A DNA stretch of 64,000 nt from JBCBKL01 sp038521825 (GCA_038521825.1 JBCBKL010000012.1:52107-116106); one strand, 5' to 3'. Positions 43,643-52,675 are shown, counted from the stretch's first letter. Notes: generated from the letters alone by a model not told the origin. Translations and numbers: made by a program.

Positions 43643-45601
43643 ATGGTTAAGCGTCTGATTTTATGTGACTGTTCCGGGTCGCAGCAGATCGATGTGGCGG
43701 CTATCGAAGGTGCGGCAGATGTCCGCTGTTCGAAAATCCACACGGCGCTTTGCACCAAAGAGATAGAGAAGGCTGCCAAGGCAATCGCGCAAGGTGACAC
43801 CGTTATCGCCTGTCAGCAGGAGCGCCAGCGCTTTGAAGAATTGGCCGTTGAGATGGAACTGCCGGTGCCTCAATTTGTCGATCTGCGCGACCGAGCGGGT
43901 TGGTCGGATGAGGGCGCAAGGGCTGGCCCGAAGATGGCTGCCCTGACCGCCGAGGCGCTGCTTGAGCCGCCCCTTACCAAAACCGTCGATGTCCATTCCG
44001 ATGGGACATGCCTTGTCATCGGAGAGCCCGAGGTCTCCTTGCCTGCGGCCGAACAGCTTTCCGCGTTTTTGTCGGTGACGGTGTTGCTGCCCCCCGGTTC
44101 TGCGGTGCCGGAAACGCGCGACTACGACGTTACGGCGGGCAGGGTGCGATCGGTTTCCGGGGCGCTTGGCGGGTTCGCCTTAGTGCTGGATGCCTTGCAG
44201 CTGGTGGATCCGCGCGGTCGGGGTGAGCTGACGTTCACCGAACCGCGTGACGGCGCCCGTTCGCAATGCGACGTCGTATTGGATCTGAGCGGGGGCGACC
44301 CGTTGGTCACAGCCCCCGACAAGCGCGAAGGCTATTTGCGCGCCGATCCGCGGCACGGGCCGTCAGTGGCCGACGCGATTCTTGAGGCGTCCCACCTGAT
44401 CGGCACATTCGAAAAGCCGCTTTATGTGGATCTGACCGAAGAGCTGTGCGCCCATTCTCGTGCCGAACAACCTGCCTGCTCGCGTTGTCTGACTGTTTGC
44501 CCCACAGGCGCGATTACCTCGGCAGGTGATCACGTGGCCGTTGATCCGATGATCTGCGCAGGGTGCGGAGCATGCTCGGCCGTCTGCCCATCCGGGGCGA
44601 TATCCTATGCGGATCCGACGGTGGACTTTGTGTTTTCACGGCTATCGACGCTGGCATCAGCATTCCGCAAAGCCGGCGGTCCGGCTCCTCGGCTTCTGGT
44701 TCATGATACGGCGTTCGGTGCGCAACTTATTGCCCTCTCGGCTCGTCACGGGCGGGGTTTGCCAGGTGATTTTGTGCCGTTCGAAACTTCTGCACTCAGC
44801 GGCTTTGGTCACGCCGAGATGCTGACCGCACTTGCCGTAGGTTTTGCGAGCGTCGATTTGTTGATTTCACCGACGACTGAGCGGGATGCCATGGATCAGG
44901 AACTGGAGTTGGCCCGGGCGTTAGCGGGGGGGCGCAGACTGACGCTGATCGAGCCGCGCGATCCGGATGAGCTTGAGGCTTTTCTGTATGACGCCGGAGC
45001 TGCCGAAGAGTTGGATAACCCTGTTCTCCCCTTAGGTGGCAGGCGGCAGATCACCCGCTTGGCCGCGCAGGTGCTGAACCCCGATCCGGATGGCCCGCTT
45101 TCGTTACCCGCTGGCGCGCCATACGGGGCGGTATTGGTTGACACCGATGCCTGCACCCTCTGTCTGTCATGTGCCTCGCTTTGCCCAAGCGGTGCGCTAG
45201 GTGACAATCCAGACACGCCGCAACTTCGATTTCAGGAAGACGCCTGCCTGCAATGCAGCCTTTGTGCCTCTGTCTGTCCTGAAGATGCGATCACCCTCAA
45301 GCCGCAAATGGATCTCTCCAAAGCGGCGCTGTCGCAAAAGGTCGTCCACGAGGAGGAGCCGTATCCCTGCATCGAATGCGGCAAGCTGTTTGGCGTCAAA
45401 TCGACCATCGAGCGCATCGTTGATCAACTCGCTGGCAAGCACCCGATGTTTGCGTCCTCGGATGCGGGGCGGATGATCCGGATGTGCGATGACTGCCGGG
45501 TGAATGCGCAATTTCATGCTGAAAATCAGCCGTTTGCCCAGGGTGAGCGCCCAAAGGTTCGCACGACCGACGACTATTACTCAAAGCGGCGCGATCACTG
45601 A
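43643..45601 (+). CDS. Polyferredoxin-type 4Fe-4S protein of the formate dehydrogenase cluster
   Basis: The 652-residue cytoplasmic protein contains four ferredoxin-like Cys motifs in two pairs: 'CSRCLTVCP' and 'CAGCGACSAVCP' near residues 290-340, and 'CTLCLSCASLCP' and 'CLQCSLCASVCP' near 505-555. Later come 'CIECGKLFG' and 'CDDC', which may bind a further metal. The N-terminal 'LILCDCSGSQQID' adds two Cys. The start at 43643 follows a G-rich site about 5 bases upstream. Such proteins accompany fdh genes and may deliver electrons or serve maturation. Its end overlaps the convergent cytochrome gene by 7 bases. Confidence 0.86.
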   Translation: MVKRLILCDCSGSQQIDVAAIEGAADVRCSKIHTALCTKEIEKAAKAIAQGDTVIACQQERQRFEELAVEMELPVPQFVDLRDRAGWSDEGARAGPKMAALTAEALLEPPLTKTVDVHSDGTCLVIGEPEVSLPAAEQLSAFLSVTVLLPPGSAVPETRDYDVTAGRVRSVSGALGGFALVLDALQLVDPRGRGELTFTEPRDGARSQCDVVLDLSGGDPLVTAPDKREGYLRADPRHGPSVADAILEASHLIGTFEKPLYVDLTEELCAHSRAEQPACSRCLTVCPTGAITSAGDHVAVDPMICAGCGACSAVCPSGAISYADPTVDFVFSRLSTLASAFRKAGGPAPRLLVHDTAFGAQLIALSARHGRGLPGDFVPFETSALSGFGHAEMLTALAVGFASVDLLISPTTERDAMDQELELARALAGGRRLTLIEPRDPDELEAFLYDAGAAEELDNPVLPLGGRRQITRLAAQVLNPDPDGPLSLPAGAPYGAVLVDTDACTLCLSCASLCPSGALGDNPDTPQLRFQEDACLQCSLCASVCPEDAITLKPQMDLSKAALSQKVVHEEEPYPCIECGKLFGVKSTIERIVDQLAGKHPMFASSDAGRMIRMCDDCRVNAQFHAENQPFAQGERPKVRTTDDYYSKRRDH

Positions 45602-46326
45602 TGCTTGAGGGGCGCCCCGAGATCGGCCGGTTCTATGCGAGCGACATAGGCCAGCACATCGTCGAGATCATCGAGGCTCATCTTTATGGGTGCGATTGGC
45701 GGCGGGCTGGCCGGATCGAAGGCGGGCGTGACACCCTCGATCACGGTGAACGCGCCGTGGGGTTTGAGGACGTAGAAGGCGGTGAACCGGTTTTCCCAAT
45801 CGTCGAAGGCCCGCAGAAGCGCAAAGGATGGCGTCGATCCGATACCAGACATCCGGTTGCGTTCGCCGATGACATGGCAGCGGCCGCATTGCGCGAACGA
45901 CAATTTCTCACCTCTGACCTCGTCCCCCGTCAGAGCGTCGCGTTGAACCACCGCGACCCGAGTCTTAGCCTTGGAATAGACCGCGGCCCCGTCGATCGTG
46001 AATGCTTCGATGGTCCGCATCCCGATGTCGGATTTCAACCAATCCGCAAACCTTTCGGCCGATGGGTCATTCGAAAAACCGTACGCGACCGTACCGTCAG
46101 TGAACAGCGCCCGCCCTTCAGACCCGAACCGCGCGGCGGCATCGACGTCGACGATTTCGATCCGGATGCCAGTTTTCAGGCTGAAGCGCGGCAGGACATA
46201 TTTGAGAAAGCCGTTTTCGATCAACTCGGGCGGGGCGCTGAGCGTGATGGTTTTGTCTTGCGCAGCAGCGCCAGAGGCAAAGATGATCAGCAAAGCCGAG
46301 AGTATGCTGGACCGGCCAAAAAACAT
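45595..46326 (-). CDS. Exported monohaem cytochrome c with shortened ModA/TupA-like N-terminal segment
   Basis: The 243-residue protein has a signal peptide (cleavage after 'GAAA' near residue 22). Residues 26-110 read like the first strand-helix and the last helix of a molybdate/tungstate binding protein ('VLPRFSLKTGIRIEIVDVDA', 'AERFADWLKSDIGMRTIEAF') with the middle missing. A cytochrome c follows, with C147-G-R-C150-H151 and candidate distal Met in 'APIKMSLDDLDD'. A periplasmic redox role beside formate dehydrogenase is likely; ligand binding is uncertain. It converges on the polyferredoxin gene with a 7-base overlap. Confidence 0.75.
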   Translation of the reverse strand: MFFGRSSILSALLIIFASGAAAQDKTITLSAPPELIENGFLKYVLPRFSLKTGIRIEIVDVDAAARFGSEGRALFTDGTVAYGFSNDPSAERFADWLKSDIGMRTIEAFTIDGAAVYSKAKTRVAVVQRDALTGDEVRGEKLSFAQCGRCHVIGERNRMSGIGSTPSFALLRAFDDWENRFTAFYVLKPHGAFTVIEGVTPAFDPASPPPIAPIKMSLDDLDDVLAYVARIEPADLGAPLKHQ

Positions 46327-46387
46327 GGATCAACGCTAGAGCAGCGTCAGGCGACCCGTCAATCAAAGTATCAGGGAGTGGAGTAAG

Positions 46388-46588
46388 ATGGATGACGACT
46401 TCAACATGTCGATGCGGAAGTTCCTCAAGCAGGTCGGCGTAACGTCACAGCAGGCGATTGAGGACGCGATGCGCAAGGCAGGCGACACCGGAGGCAAGGC
46501 CTATGAGGCGCGGATGGTGCTGACCATTGACGGCCTCGATCTGACCCATGAGGTGACCGGGACGATCAAGGGCCGGGACGACGCATGA
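46388..46588 (+). CDS. Small uncharacterised protein (recalled as DUF6494 family)
   Basis: The 66-residue product ('MDDDFNMSMRKFLKQVGVTSQQAIEDAM', written here in part) is a short helical domain followed by 'LDLTHEVTGTIKGR'. I recall this as DUF6494, found next to mrp in Rhodobacterales. The ATG at 46388 follows GGAGTGGAG. Its stop overlaps mrp by 4 bases. Function unknown. Confidence 0.8.
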   Translation: MDDDFNMSMRKFLKQVGVTSQQAIEDAMRKAGDTGGKAYEARMVLTIDGLDLTHEVTGTIKGRDDA

Positions 46589-47646
46589 CCGTCACCCGTG
46601 AGGATGTGCTTGAGGCGTTGGCGGACATCGCGGCGCCAGGCGGAAGCTATCTGTCGTCTTCAGGGATGGTCCGTGCGCTGACCGTCGACGGTGGCGCGGT
46701 CCGCTTTGTTCTCGAAATCGATCCGGCGCAGTCGACCGCGATGGAAGCCGTCAAATCGCAGGCCGAGGACGCCATCAATGCCCTGCAAGGCGTCAAGTCG
46801 GTTTCAGTTGTAATGACGGCCCACAGTGCCAAAGCGCCACCTGATCTGAAACCGGCTGCCCCGGCACAACCCAAGGGCCCGCAAAAGATCCCCGGCATCG
46901 ACAAGATCGTCGCGATCGCATCGGGCAAGGGGGGCGTCGGCAAATCGACCGTCACGGCCAACCTCGCAGCGTCGTTGGCCGCCGAGGGCAAGAAGGTCGG
47001 TCTGCTTGATGCCGATGTCTATGGTCCGTCGCAGCCGCGCATGCTTGGGGTGTCGGGGCGGCCCGCCTCACCCGATGGTAAGACGATCCTGCCGTTGCGC
47101 AATCATGGGATCACCATGATGTCGATCGGCCTCATGACGCGCGAGGAAGAGGCCGTCGTCTGGCGCGGGCCGATGCTGATGGGTGCGCTGCAGCAAATGC
47201 TGGGGCAAGTCCAATGGGGCGCGCTGGACATTCTGCTGGTAGATCTCCCGCCAGGGACTGGTGACGTTCAGATGACGCTGGCGCAAAAGGCCGAGCTGAC
47301 CGGGGCCATCATCGTCTCAACCCCGCAGGACATCGCCCTGCTTGACGCCCGCAAGGGGATCGACATGTTCAACAAGCTGGGGACGCCCGTGCTGGGCATG
47401 ATCGAAAACATGTCGACGCATGTCTGTTCGAACTGCGGACACGAAGAGCACGTATTCGGCCATGGCGGCGTCGCGGCCGAAGCAGAGAAATTGGGCGTAC
47501 CGTTGCTGGCGGAGGTGCCCCTGCATATCGACATCCGCAAAGCGGCCGATGGCGGAGCGCCGATTGTGGTATCAAAGCCTGAAACAGCGCAGGCACTGGC
47601 CTTTCGCGGGCTAGCGCGCAAGATGATCGCCGATAACCTCATATGA
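46585..47646 (+). CDS. mrp: Mrp/NBP35-type iron-sulfur cluster carrier ATPase
   Basis: The 353-residue ApbC/Mrp protein carries and transfers Fe-S clusters to apoproteins. It has an N-terminal DUF59 domain (about residues 1-85), a deviant Walker A 'GKGGVGKST' near residue 115, 'DADVYGPSQPRML', Walker B region 'LLVDLPPGTGD', and the cluster-binding Cys pair in 'HVCSNCGHEEH'. Four-base overlaps with both neighbours show translational coupling. Location beside the formate dehydrogenase island suggests a possible role in supplying Fe-S centres there. Confidence 0.93.
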   Translation: MTVTREDVLEALADIAAPGGSYLSSSGMVRALTVDGGAVRFVLEIDPAQSTAMEAVKSQAEDAINALQGVKSVSVVMTAHSAKAPPDLKPAAPAQPKGPQKIPGIDKIVAIASGKGGVGKSTVTANLAASLAAEGKKVGLLDADVYGPSQPRMLGVSGRPASPDGKTILPLRNHGITMMSIGLMTREEEAVVWRGPMLMGALQQMLGQVQWGALDILLVDLPPGTGDVQMTLAQKAELTGAIIVSTPQDIALLDARKGIDMFNKLGTPVLGMIENMSTHVCSNCGHEEHVFGHGGVAAEAEKLGVPLLAEVPLHIDIRKAADGGAPIVVSKPETAQALAFRGLARKMIADNLI

Positions 47647-48356
47647 GCGAACCAACCTTTCCTCCTTTAATGTCGGGCCAGGCCGCGGGGCCGGGGGTTG
47701 ACCCTTTTGCCAAGGCTTGCGCGCAGGCGGCCCTTGGGTCGGATTCGGGCGTGGTCGTGCATCGGATCACGCCGGATATTCTCAAGGCGGCGATCATCCT
47801 CGCGCCCGAAGTACCGCTGGACGAGGCAGTGGTCGCGATAATCGCCTGTGGCCTTGGGTTTCAGAATGCTCTTGGCGCGCTTGCTCCGCCCGAAGTCGCG
47901 GTTCATCTGACATGGCCGGGCGGGATCGAGGTGAACGGGGCGGCCTGTGGCCGTCTGTCGATCGCTGCAGATCTGGCCCCTGACCCCAATTGGCTGGTCG
48001 TTGGCCTGCAAGTGCCATTGCTGCCTGCCGCCGAAGCTAATCCGGGAGATGCGCCGGATCAGACATGCCTTTACGAAGAAGGATGTGCCGATGTTTCACC
48101 GGTCCAGCTATTGGAAAGCTGGGCGCGTCATTCACTGCACTGGTTGAATCGGTTGCAGGACGGTGGGACTAAGGCGCTGCACACAGAATGGCGCGGCCTC
48201 GCGAAGGATATGGGCGAAGCGATCGACTTCGAACTGGCGGGCCAGCGATACGAGGGTACCTTTATGGGTGTCGATGAGAATTTCGGAATGCTGTTGCGGT
48301 CGGGGGCCGACACGAAACTGGTGCCCCTGACAGCGCTTTCGGAAGCTGCTGCATGA
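47643..48356 (+). CDS. Biotin/lipoate protein ligase-like protein (DUF4444-type)
   Basis: The 237-residue protein resembles the BPL/LplA/LipB fold ('LTWPGGIEVNGAACGRLSI', 'DPNWLVVGLQVPLLP') with a C-terminal part recalled as DUF4444 ('WRGLAKDMGEAIDFELAGQRYEGTFMGVDENFGMLL'). The usual catalytic Lys context ('GRK') is not evident ('ACGRLSIA'), so ligase activity is uncertain. It overlaps mrp and the next gene by four bases each. Confidence 0.75.
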   Translation: MSEPTFPPLMSGQAAGPGVDPFAKACAQAALGSDSGVVVHRITPDILKAAIILAPEVPLDEAVVAIIACGLGFQNALGALAPPEVAVHLTWPGGIEVNGAACGRLSIAADLAPDPNWLVVGLQVPLLPAAEANPGDAPDQTCLYEEGCADVSPVQLLESWARHSLHWLNRLQDGGTKALHTEWRGLAKDMGEAIDFELAGQRYEGTFMGVDENFGMLLRSGADTKLVPLTALSEAAA

Positions 48357-48838
48357 AACTGGCCCGCGCGATCCACCTTGACGAAAGCGACACGCAGGTC
48401 TTTTTCTCGCCAGCACGTACCGGGGAATGGTGCATCTCTGGCGGGTTCGAGTTTTCGAATTGGACCGAGGCGGATCTTGTCGGTAAGTCGCGACAAGCTT
48501 TTTCGAACGGATGGCTGGGGGTCGAAACCTTTGGGCGGGTCACCTTCGTCGCCGTTACGCAGATCCAACAGTCGGAACTTGATGCGTTGGAGTTGCGCAT
48601 TGCTCAGCACTTTGTCGATGTATATGGCGCCCCGTCGGTTGACGCCGCAAAGGATGTGGCCCGCGAAGAACTCATGCAGATGGTTGATCTTTGCGCCGAT
48701 CATGATGTGAATACGCTGCTGACCGTCGCGCGGGAACTCACGGATGCAGGCGTGCGCGAGGCCTATCGCGCGATCAAGGGCGAGGCGGCGGATCTGGCAC
48801 AGTTCGCTATCCACGCCACTCCGGACGATCCTTCTTAA
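48353..48838 (+). CDS. Uncharacterised protein (recalled as DUF6505 family)
   Basis: The 161-residue protein starts 'MKLARAIHLDESDTQVFF' and has 'GEWCISGGFEFSNW', a pattern I recall as DUF6505, restricted to alphaproteobacteria. The C-terminal half is helical. It ends the four-gene coupled operon starting with DUF6494 and converges with glpD with a 4-base overlap (48835-48838). Function unknown. Confidence 0.75.
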   Translation: MKLARAIHLDESDTQVFFSPARTGEWCISGGFEFSNWTEADLVGKSRQAFSNGWLGVETFGRVTFVAVTQIQQSELDALELRIAQHFVDVYGAPSVDAAKDVAREELMQMVDLCADHDVNTLLTVARELTDAGVREAYRAIKGEAADLAQFAIHATPDDPS

Positions 48839-50445
48839 GCGGGTTCGGCAACCTTTTCGTCGGTCTTGTTCAATCGGCTGCTGATGTAGCCCTCGATGGC
48901 GGCAACGTCCTCGGTGGACAGACGGAGGCCCAGCTTGGTGCGCCGCCACAGGAAATCCGCGGCTGTCCGCACCCATTCCCTGTCCACGGCCCAATCCAGT
49001 TCGCGGGCCGTGATCGTGGCGCCGAAGGATTGGCCGAGATCGCCGAGTGTTTTGGCATCCCCCAGGATGACCTTCGCTTCTGTACCGTAGGCTTTGACCA
49101 GCCGCTTGGCCCATGATGGCGTCAGAAAGGGGTACTGCGCAATCAGATCCGCGATCAGGTTTTCCACGGCATCCACTGGGAAGTCGCCGCCCGGCAGCGG
49201 CTTGCCAGCTGTCCAGTCACCGGGCAGCTCTGGAAAATGAGCGCCGATCTTGGCGAGGGCTGCCTCAGCCAGCCGCCGATAGGTGGTAATCTTGCCGCCA
49301 AAGATATTCAACAGGGGGGCGCCGCCATTCGTGTCGACCTTGAGGACGTAATCGCGCGTCGCAGCGGTGGCCGAACTTGCGCCATCGTCATAGAGCGGTC
49401 GCACCCCCGAGTAGGTCCAGACGATGTCGTCAGCTGTTACGGGCTGCTTCAGATAGTTCGACGCGAAGGTGAGCAAATAGTCCCGCTCTTCGTCGGTGCA
49501 TTCAGGTTTTGTGCCTGGATCGGTATGCTCTGCATCCGTAGTACCGATCAGGGTAAAGTCGGTCTCGTAAGGGATCGCAAAGATGATCCGCCCATCTGTG
49601 CCCTGAAAGAAATAGCATTTGTCGTGGTCAAAGAGGCGCCGGGTCACGATGTGGCTGCCTCGGACAAGCCGGACGTTTTCGTTGGAATTCAGGCGGATGG
49701 TGGATTGGATCAGCTCGCCCACCCACGGGCCCGCGGCATTAACGAGGAACTTCGCAGCATGGGTTTGGCGTGCACCTGTCGCCTGATCTTCGGTCGTCAC
49801 AACCCAATTGTCCGCCGATCGTTCGGTGGCGACGACCTTTGTCTGCGTCATGATCTTCGCACCCCGACTTTGCGCATCACGGGCGTTCAGCATAACAAGC
49901 CGGCTGTCTTCGACCCAGCAATCGGAATACTCAAAGGCCTTCTCGAAACGGTCATTCAGTGGAGCGCCGACCGGATCGGTCTTCAGATCGATGTTGCGCG
50001 TGCCCGGCAGGATCTTCCGGCCACCCAGATGGTCATAAAGAAACAGGCCAAGACGGATCAGCCAAGCGGGGCGGCGCCCTTTCATCCACGGCATGACAAA
50101 GCTGAGAAGACGAGAGGTTGGCGTTTCGCTGTCAAAGCGCATGTCGCGGTGATAGGGTAGCACGAACCGCATTGGCCAGCTGATATGGGGCATAGCGCGC
50201 AGCAATACCTCGCGTTCAATGAGCGCCTCGCGCACCAGCCGGAACTCGAAAAATTCGAGATAGCGCAGTCCGCCATGGAAAAGCTTGGTTGACCATGACG
50301 ATGTCGCCGAAGCCAGATCGCCCATCTCGGCCAACGTCACGCTCAGCCCGCGACCTGCCGCGTCGCGGGCGATGCCGCATCCGTTAATACCGCCGCCGAT
50401 GATGAACAGATCGACGGGTTCAGGCGTACTGCGCGCGTTTTCCAT
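48835..50445 (-). CDS. glpD: Glycerol-3-phosphate dehydrogenase (FAD, aerobic type)
   Basis: GlpD oxidises glycerol-3-phosphate to dihydroxyacetone phosphate at the membrane and reduces quinone. The 536-residue protein has the FAD-binding 'IIGGGINGCGIARDAAGRG' at about residues 15-33, the family segment 'SSWSTKLFHGGLRYLE', and the C-terminal DAO_C-type domain. Its start overlaps the upstream repressor gene by 26 bases, so the two form an operon with the repressor first. Confidence 0.95.
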   Translation of the reverse strand: MENARSTPEPVDLFIIGGGINGCGIARDAAGRGLSVTLAEMGDLASATSSWSTKLFHGGLRYLEFFEFRLVREALIEREVLLRAMPHISWPMRFVLPYHRDMRFDSETPTSRLLSFVMPWMKGRRPAWLIRLGLFLYDHLGGRKILPGTRNIDLKTDPVGAPLNDRFEKAFEYSDCWVEDSRLVMLNARDAQSRGAKIMTQTKVVATERSADNWVVTTEDQATGARQTHAAKFLVNAAGPWVGELIQSTIRLNSNENVRLVRGSHIVTRRLFDHDKCYFFQGTDGRIIFAIPYETDFTLIGTTDAEHTDPGTKPECTDEERDYLLTFASNYLKQPVTADDIVWTYSGVRPLYDDGASSATAATRDYVLKVDTNGGAPLLNIFGGKITTYRRLAEAALAKIGAHFPELPGDWTAGKPLPGGDFPVDAVENLIADLIAQYPFLTPSWAKRLVKAYGTEAKVILGDAKTLGDLGQSFGATITARELDWAVDREWVRTAADFLWRRTKLGLRLSTEDVAAIEGYISSRLNKTDEKVAEPA

Positions 50446-51211
50446 GCGCCGTCTCCAATGTCATGATTTTTGTGTTGCCCTGATGGGCTGCCGCGACAAA
50501 ACCGGCTGGGGGCTCTTTGTCGGTAATGACGTAATCCAGATCGCCGATTTCGCTGATGCGGACCGGGGCAGTGCAGTTGAATTTGGAGCTGTCGCAAACC
50601 AGGATACGGGTGCGGGCGTTGCGGAGGATCGCGCGGGCCACCGCCACCTCTTGCGCGTCGTGATCCAGCACCGCGCCATCTTCATCGAGCGCCGATGCCC
50701 CGATCACTGCAAAGTCTGTCTTGTAGCGCGAGATATGTTCGACCGCATCCTCGCCGACGATTGCGCCGTCTTCGGGTCGGACCGCGCCGCCGATCAGCCG
50801 GAGGTCCTTGCCCGGGGTGCCCAGCAGGATGTTGATTATGTTGATGTTGTTGGACAGTACGACAAGGCCGTGATGTCCAATCAAGGCGCGCGCCACCTGT
50901 TCTGTCGACGTTCCGATATTGAGCGCGACCGAACAGTTCTCCGGAATCAACGTGGCCGCCAGCTGGCCCATGCGGCGCTTTTCCTCGTGCCGGTGCAGCC
51001 TACGATCTTCGTAGCTACGGCCGGACGCGCTGTGGACCAGGCGTGCCCCGCCATGGGTCCGGCTGAGCTTACCGCGCATTTCAAGCTCGCGCAGATCATT
51101 CCGGATGGTCTGGGGACTTACCGAAAATCGCTGGGACAGGTCCTCAACTTCGGCACCGCCGGTTGAGCGCAGCAGATCGAGGATGGCCTGGTGTCTGGAT
51201 GAGAACGACAC
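50420..51211 (-). CDS. glpR: DeoR-family repressor of glycerol-3-phosphate genes
   Basis: With the GTG start at 51211 the product has 263 residues, the normal GlpR size, and begins with the winged helix-turn-helix 'HQAILDLLRSTGGAEVEDLSQRFSVSPQTIRNDLRELE'. The C-terminal DeoR sensor domain carries 'ALNIGTSTEQVARAL' and binds a sugar phosphate, probably glycerol-3-phosphate. AAGG lies 8 bases before this GTG, whereas the ATG at 51241 lacks a good site and falls inside four phased CGAAA-type repeats. The ATG remains possible (273 residues). Confidence 0.88.
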   Translation of the reverse strand: MSFSSRHQAILDLLRSTGGAEVEDLSQRFSVSPQTIRNDLRELEMRGKLSRTHGGARLVHSASGRSYEDRRLHRHEEKRRMGQLAATLIPENCSVALNIGTSTEQVARALIGHHGLVVLSNNINIINILLGTPGKDLRLIGGAVRPEDGAIVGEDAVEHISRYKTDFAVIGASALDEDGAVLDHDAQEVAVARAILRNARTRILVCDSSKFNCTAPVRISEIGDLDYVITDKEPPAGFVAAAHQGNTKIMTLETAHGKRAQYA

Positions 51212-51224
51212 GGGCGATACCTTT

Positions 51225-51263
51225 TTTCGATTCACTTTCATCTTATTTCGTTTTTCTTTCGTT
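51225..51263 (-). promoter_or_regulatory. Four helically phased CGAAA repeats at the glpR start (candidate GlpR operator)
   Basis: On the minus strand CGAAA occurs at 51261-51257, 51250-51246 and 51229-51225, and TGAAA at 51240-51236. The spacing is 11, 10 and 11 bases, about one helical turn each. DeoR-family repressors often bind direct repeats, so this is a good candidate for GlpR autoregulation. Confidence 0.55.
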
Positions 51264-51802
51264 TTGGCAAGAACCAAAATGAAGAAGGGCGTGTGATGCT
51301 GACGTGTCAAATGTCCGTCGACTTTTGGAGTCACGTCATTGGCTGATCTGAAGGCTGCGATGTGAGCGTTGCGGGAATGTCCGAAATGAGCCCATTTCCC
51401 TTGTGTTGCGAGCGGCACAAATGGCGTTGGCGATGCAGCTCTCGAATTGCGCCAAGACCGACGTTGATGTTGCCAGGACTAGGTGATGCAGGTCTTTCTA
51501 GATGTATCGACATATCTTCGGGCAGCAGCGACCAACAACGGTCGCGACTTGCTAGAGCCTGAAAGACAGATACAGGTTCCGCCCGCAGCCGCCTGCGTTG
51601 CGTTATCGAGTAGCTCGACGCGGCATCGACAGCGCAATCCCACATGTAACGGCATAATGGCGCGAGTGGCTTTTCTGAAAATCGCAAGTGATTGCGCGGC
51701 CTTGGGAAATACGCAGCTGTTCGGCTGTGTACTTCTTGATGCTTTCTAGGGCTACATGTGTTCGGTTGCACTGTGCCAGTTCCGTTTGGGTTTGGTAGGC
51801 GG
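51264..51802. other. Long intergenic region between glpR and the LysR gene
   Basis: About 540 bases show no convincing gene. An open frame at 51331-51771 (minus) has biased, low-complexity translation and no ribosome-binding site. The sequence around 51350-51560 has the character of a non-coding repeat that I believe recurs in roseobacter genomes, but I cannot search for copies. The glpR promoter should lie in its left part. Confidence 0.45.
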
Positions 51803-52675
51803 TCACAATGGTCGATCTTCGACGATGTCCATGAAGCTCTTTGTCACCCTCAGCCCCAGCTTGTGCTTTGGCACAACAGCACAGGTTGTGAATACCTGAT
51901 CTAATTCCTGCACCCCCACTTCGCACAAACTGCTTTCGGACACCGAACTGGCGGACAGAAACAGGCCAACGCCGATCCCTTCCAAGATTCCTTCCTTCAT
52001 AACGGGAAACGACGTCATAGTGACCAATCGTCGAGGTGCCAGGCCGTTATCGGCAAGTACTTTGGAAACAATTCTTTGTGTCAGCGAGCCAGGCTCGGGC
52101 AGGATCAACGTGCGTCGAACCACGTCCCGCAGCCGGACCTGAGGGTATTGTGCAAAGACATCGTCGTGCCGCACGTAGCACATGTAACGGCTGCGGACGA
52201 TGGGTCGGATGTAAAGCTCGCTTGATGCTGCCGGTTCGGTAATGATTGCGATGTCTACGCGTCGTTCCTGCAGGCGCTGCATGGCCGAGGACCAGTCGAA
52301 CAGTGTGAAGTCAATCGACACGTTCGGATAATGATCGGCATAGCGGGCGATTAGAGACAGCGCGGGCTGAGGTGCATTTGCGATAATGGTTAGGTGGCCG
52401 CGATCCAAAGCGGCATGTCCCAGCAGCCGCTCTTCGATTTGCTGGTCGAGCGACGCGTATTCATCTGCCAAATGAAACAGGTCCTGGCCGACCGGAGTCA
52501 ATGTGACGCCCTCACGGCCCCGGATCAGAACCTGGGCGCCCATTGTCGCCTCGAGGTTCGATATGTGCTGACTGACCGCCGATTGCGATACGCCCAATCT
52601 GCGGGCTGCCCCCGAAATCGAACCCTCCCGCACCACGAAGGCAAAGGATTTAACCTGGTGTGTGCTGATTGGCAT
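51803..52675 (-). CDS. LysR-family regulator divergent from the phosphodiester ABC importer
   Basis: The 290-residue LysR regulator has an N-terminal helix-turn-helix ('GSISGAARRLGVSQSAVSQHISNLEATMG') and a C-terminal periplasmic-binding-like effector domain. The ATG at 52675 has GGGAG upstream; a start 13 codons earlier lacks this. It is divergently transcribed from the ABC operon across 116 bases containing an interrupted palindrome, so it probably regulates that operon. Confidence 0.9.
   Translation of the reverse strand: MPISTHQVKSFAFVVREGSISGAARRLGVSQSAVSQHISNLEATMGAQVLIRGREGVTLTPVGQDLFHLADEYASLDQQIEERLLGHAALDRGHLTIIANAPQPALSLIARYADHYPNVSIDFTLFDWSSAMQRLQERRVDIAIITEPAASSELYIRPIVRSRYMCYVRHDDVFAQYPQVRLRDVVRRTLILPEPGSLTQRIVSKVLADNGLAPRRLVTMTSFPVMKEGILEGIGVGLFLSASSVSESSLCEVGVQELDQVFTTCAVVPKHKLGLRVTKSFMDIVEDRPL

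Noticed and set aside
51331..51771. 146-codon minus-strand frame between glpR and the LysR gene
   Set aside because: No Shine-Dalgarno sequence, Ser/Pro/Arg-rich translation, no domain; better explained as non-coding or degenerate repeat.
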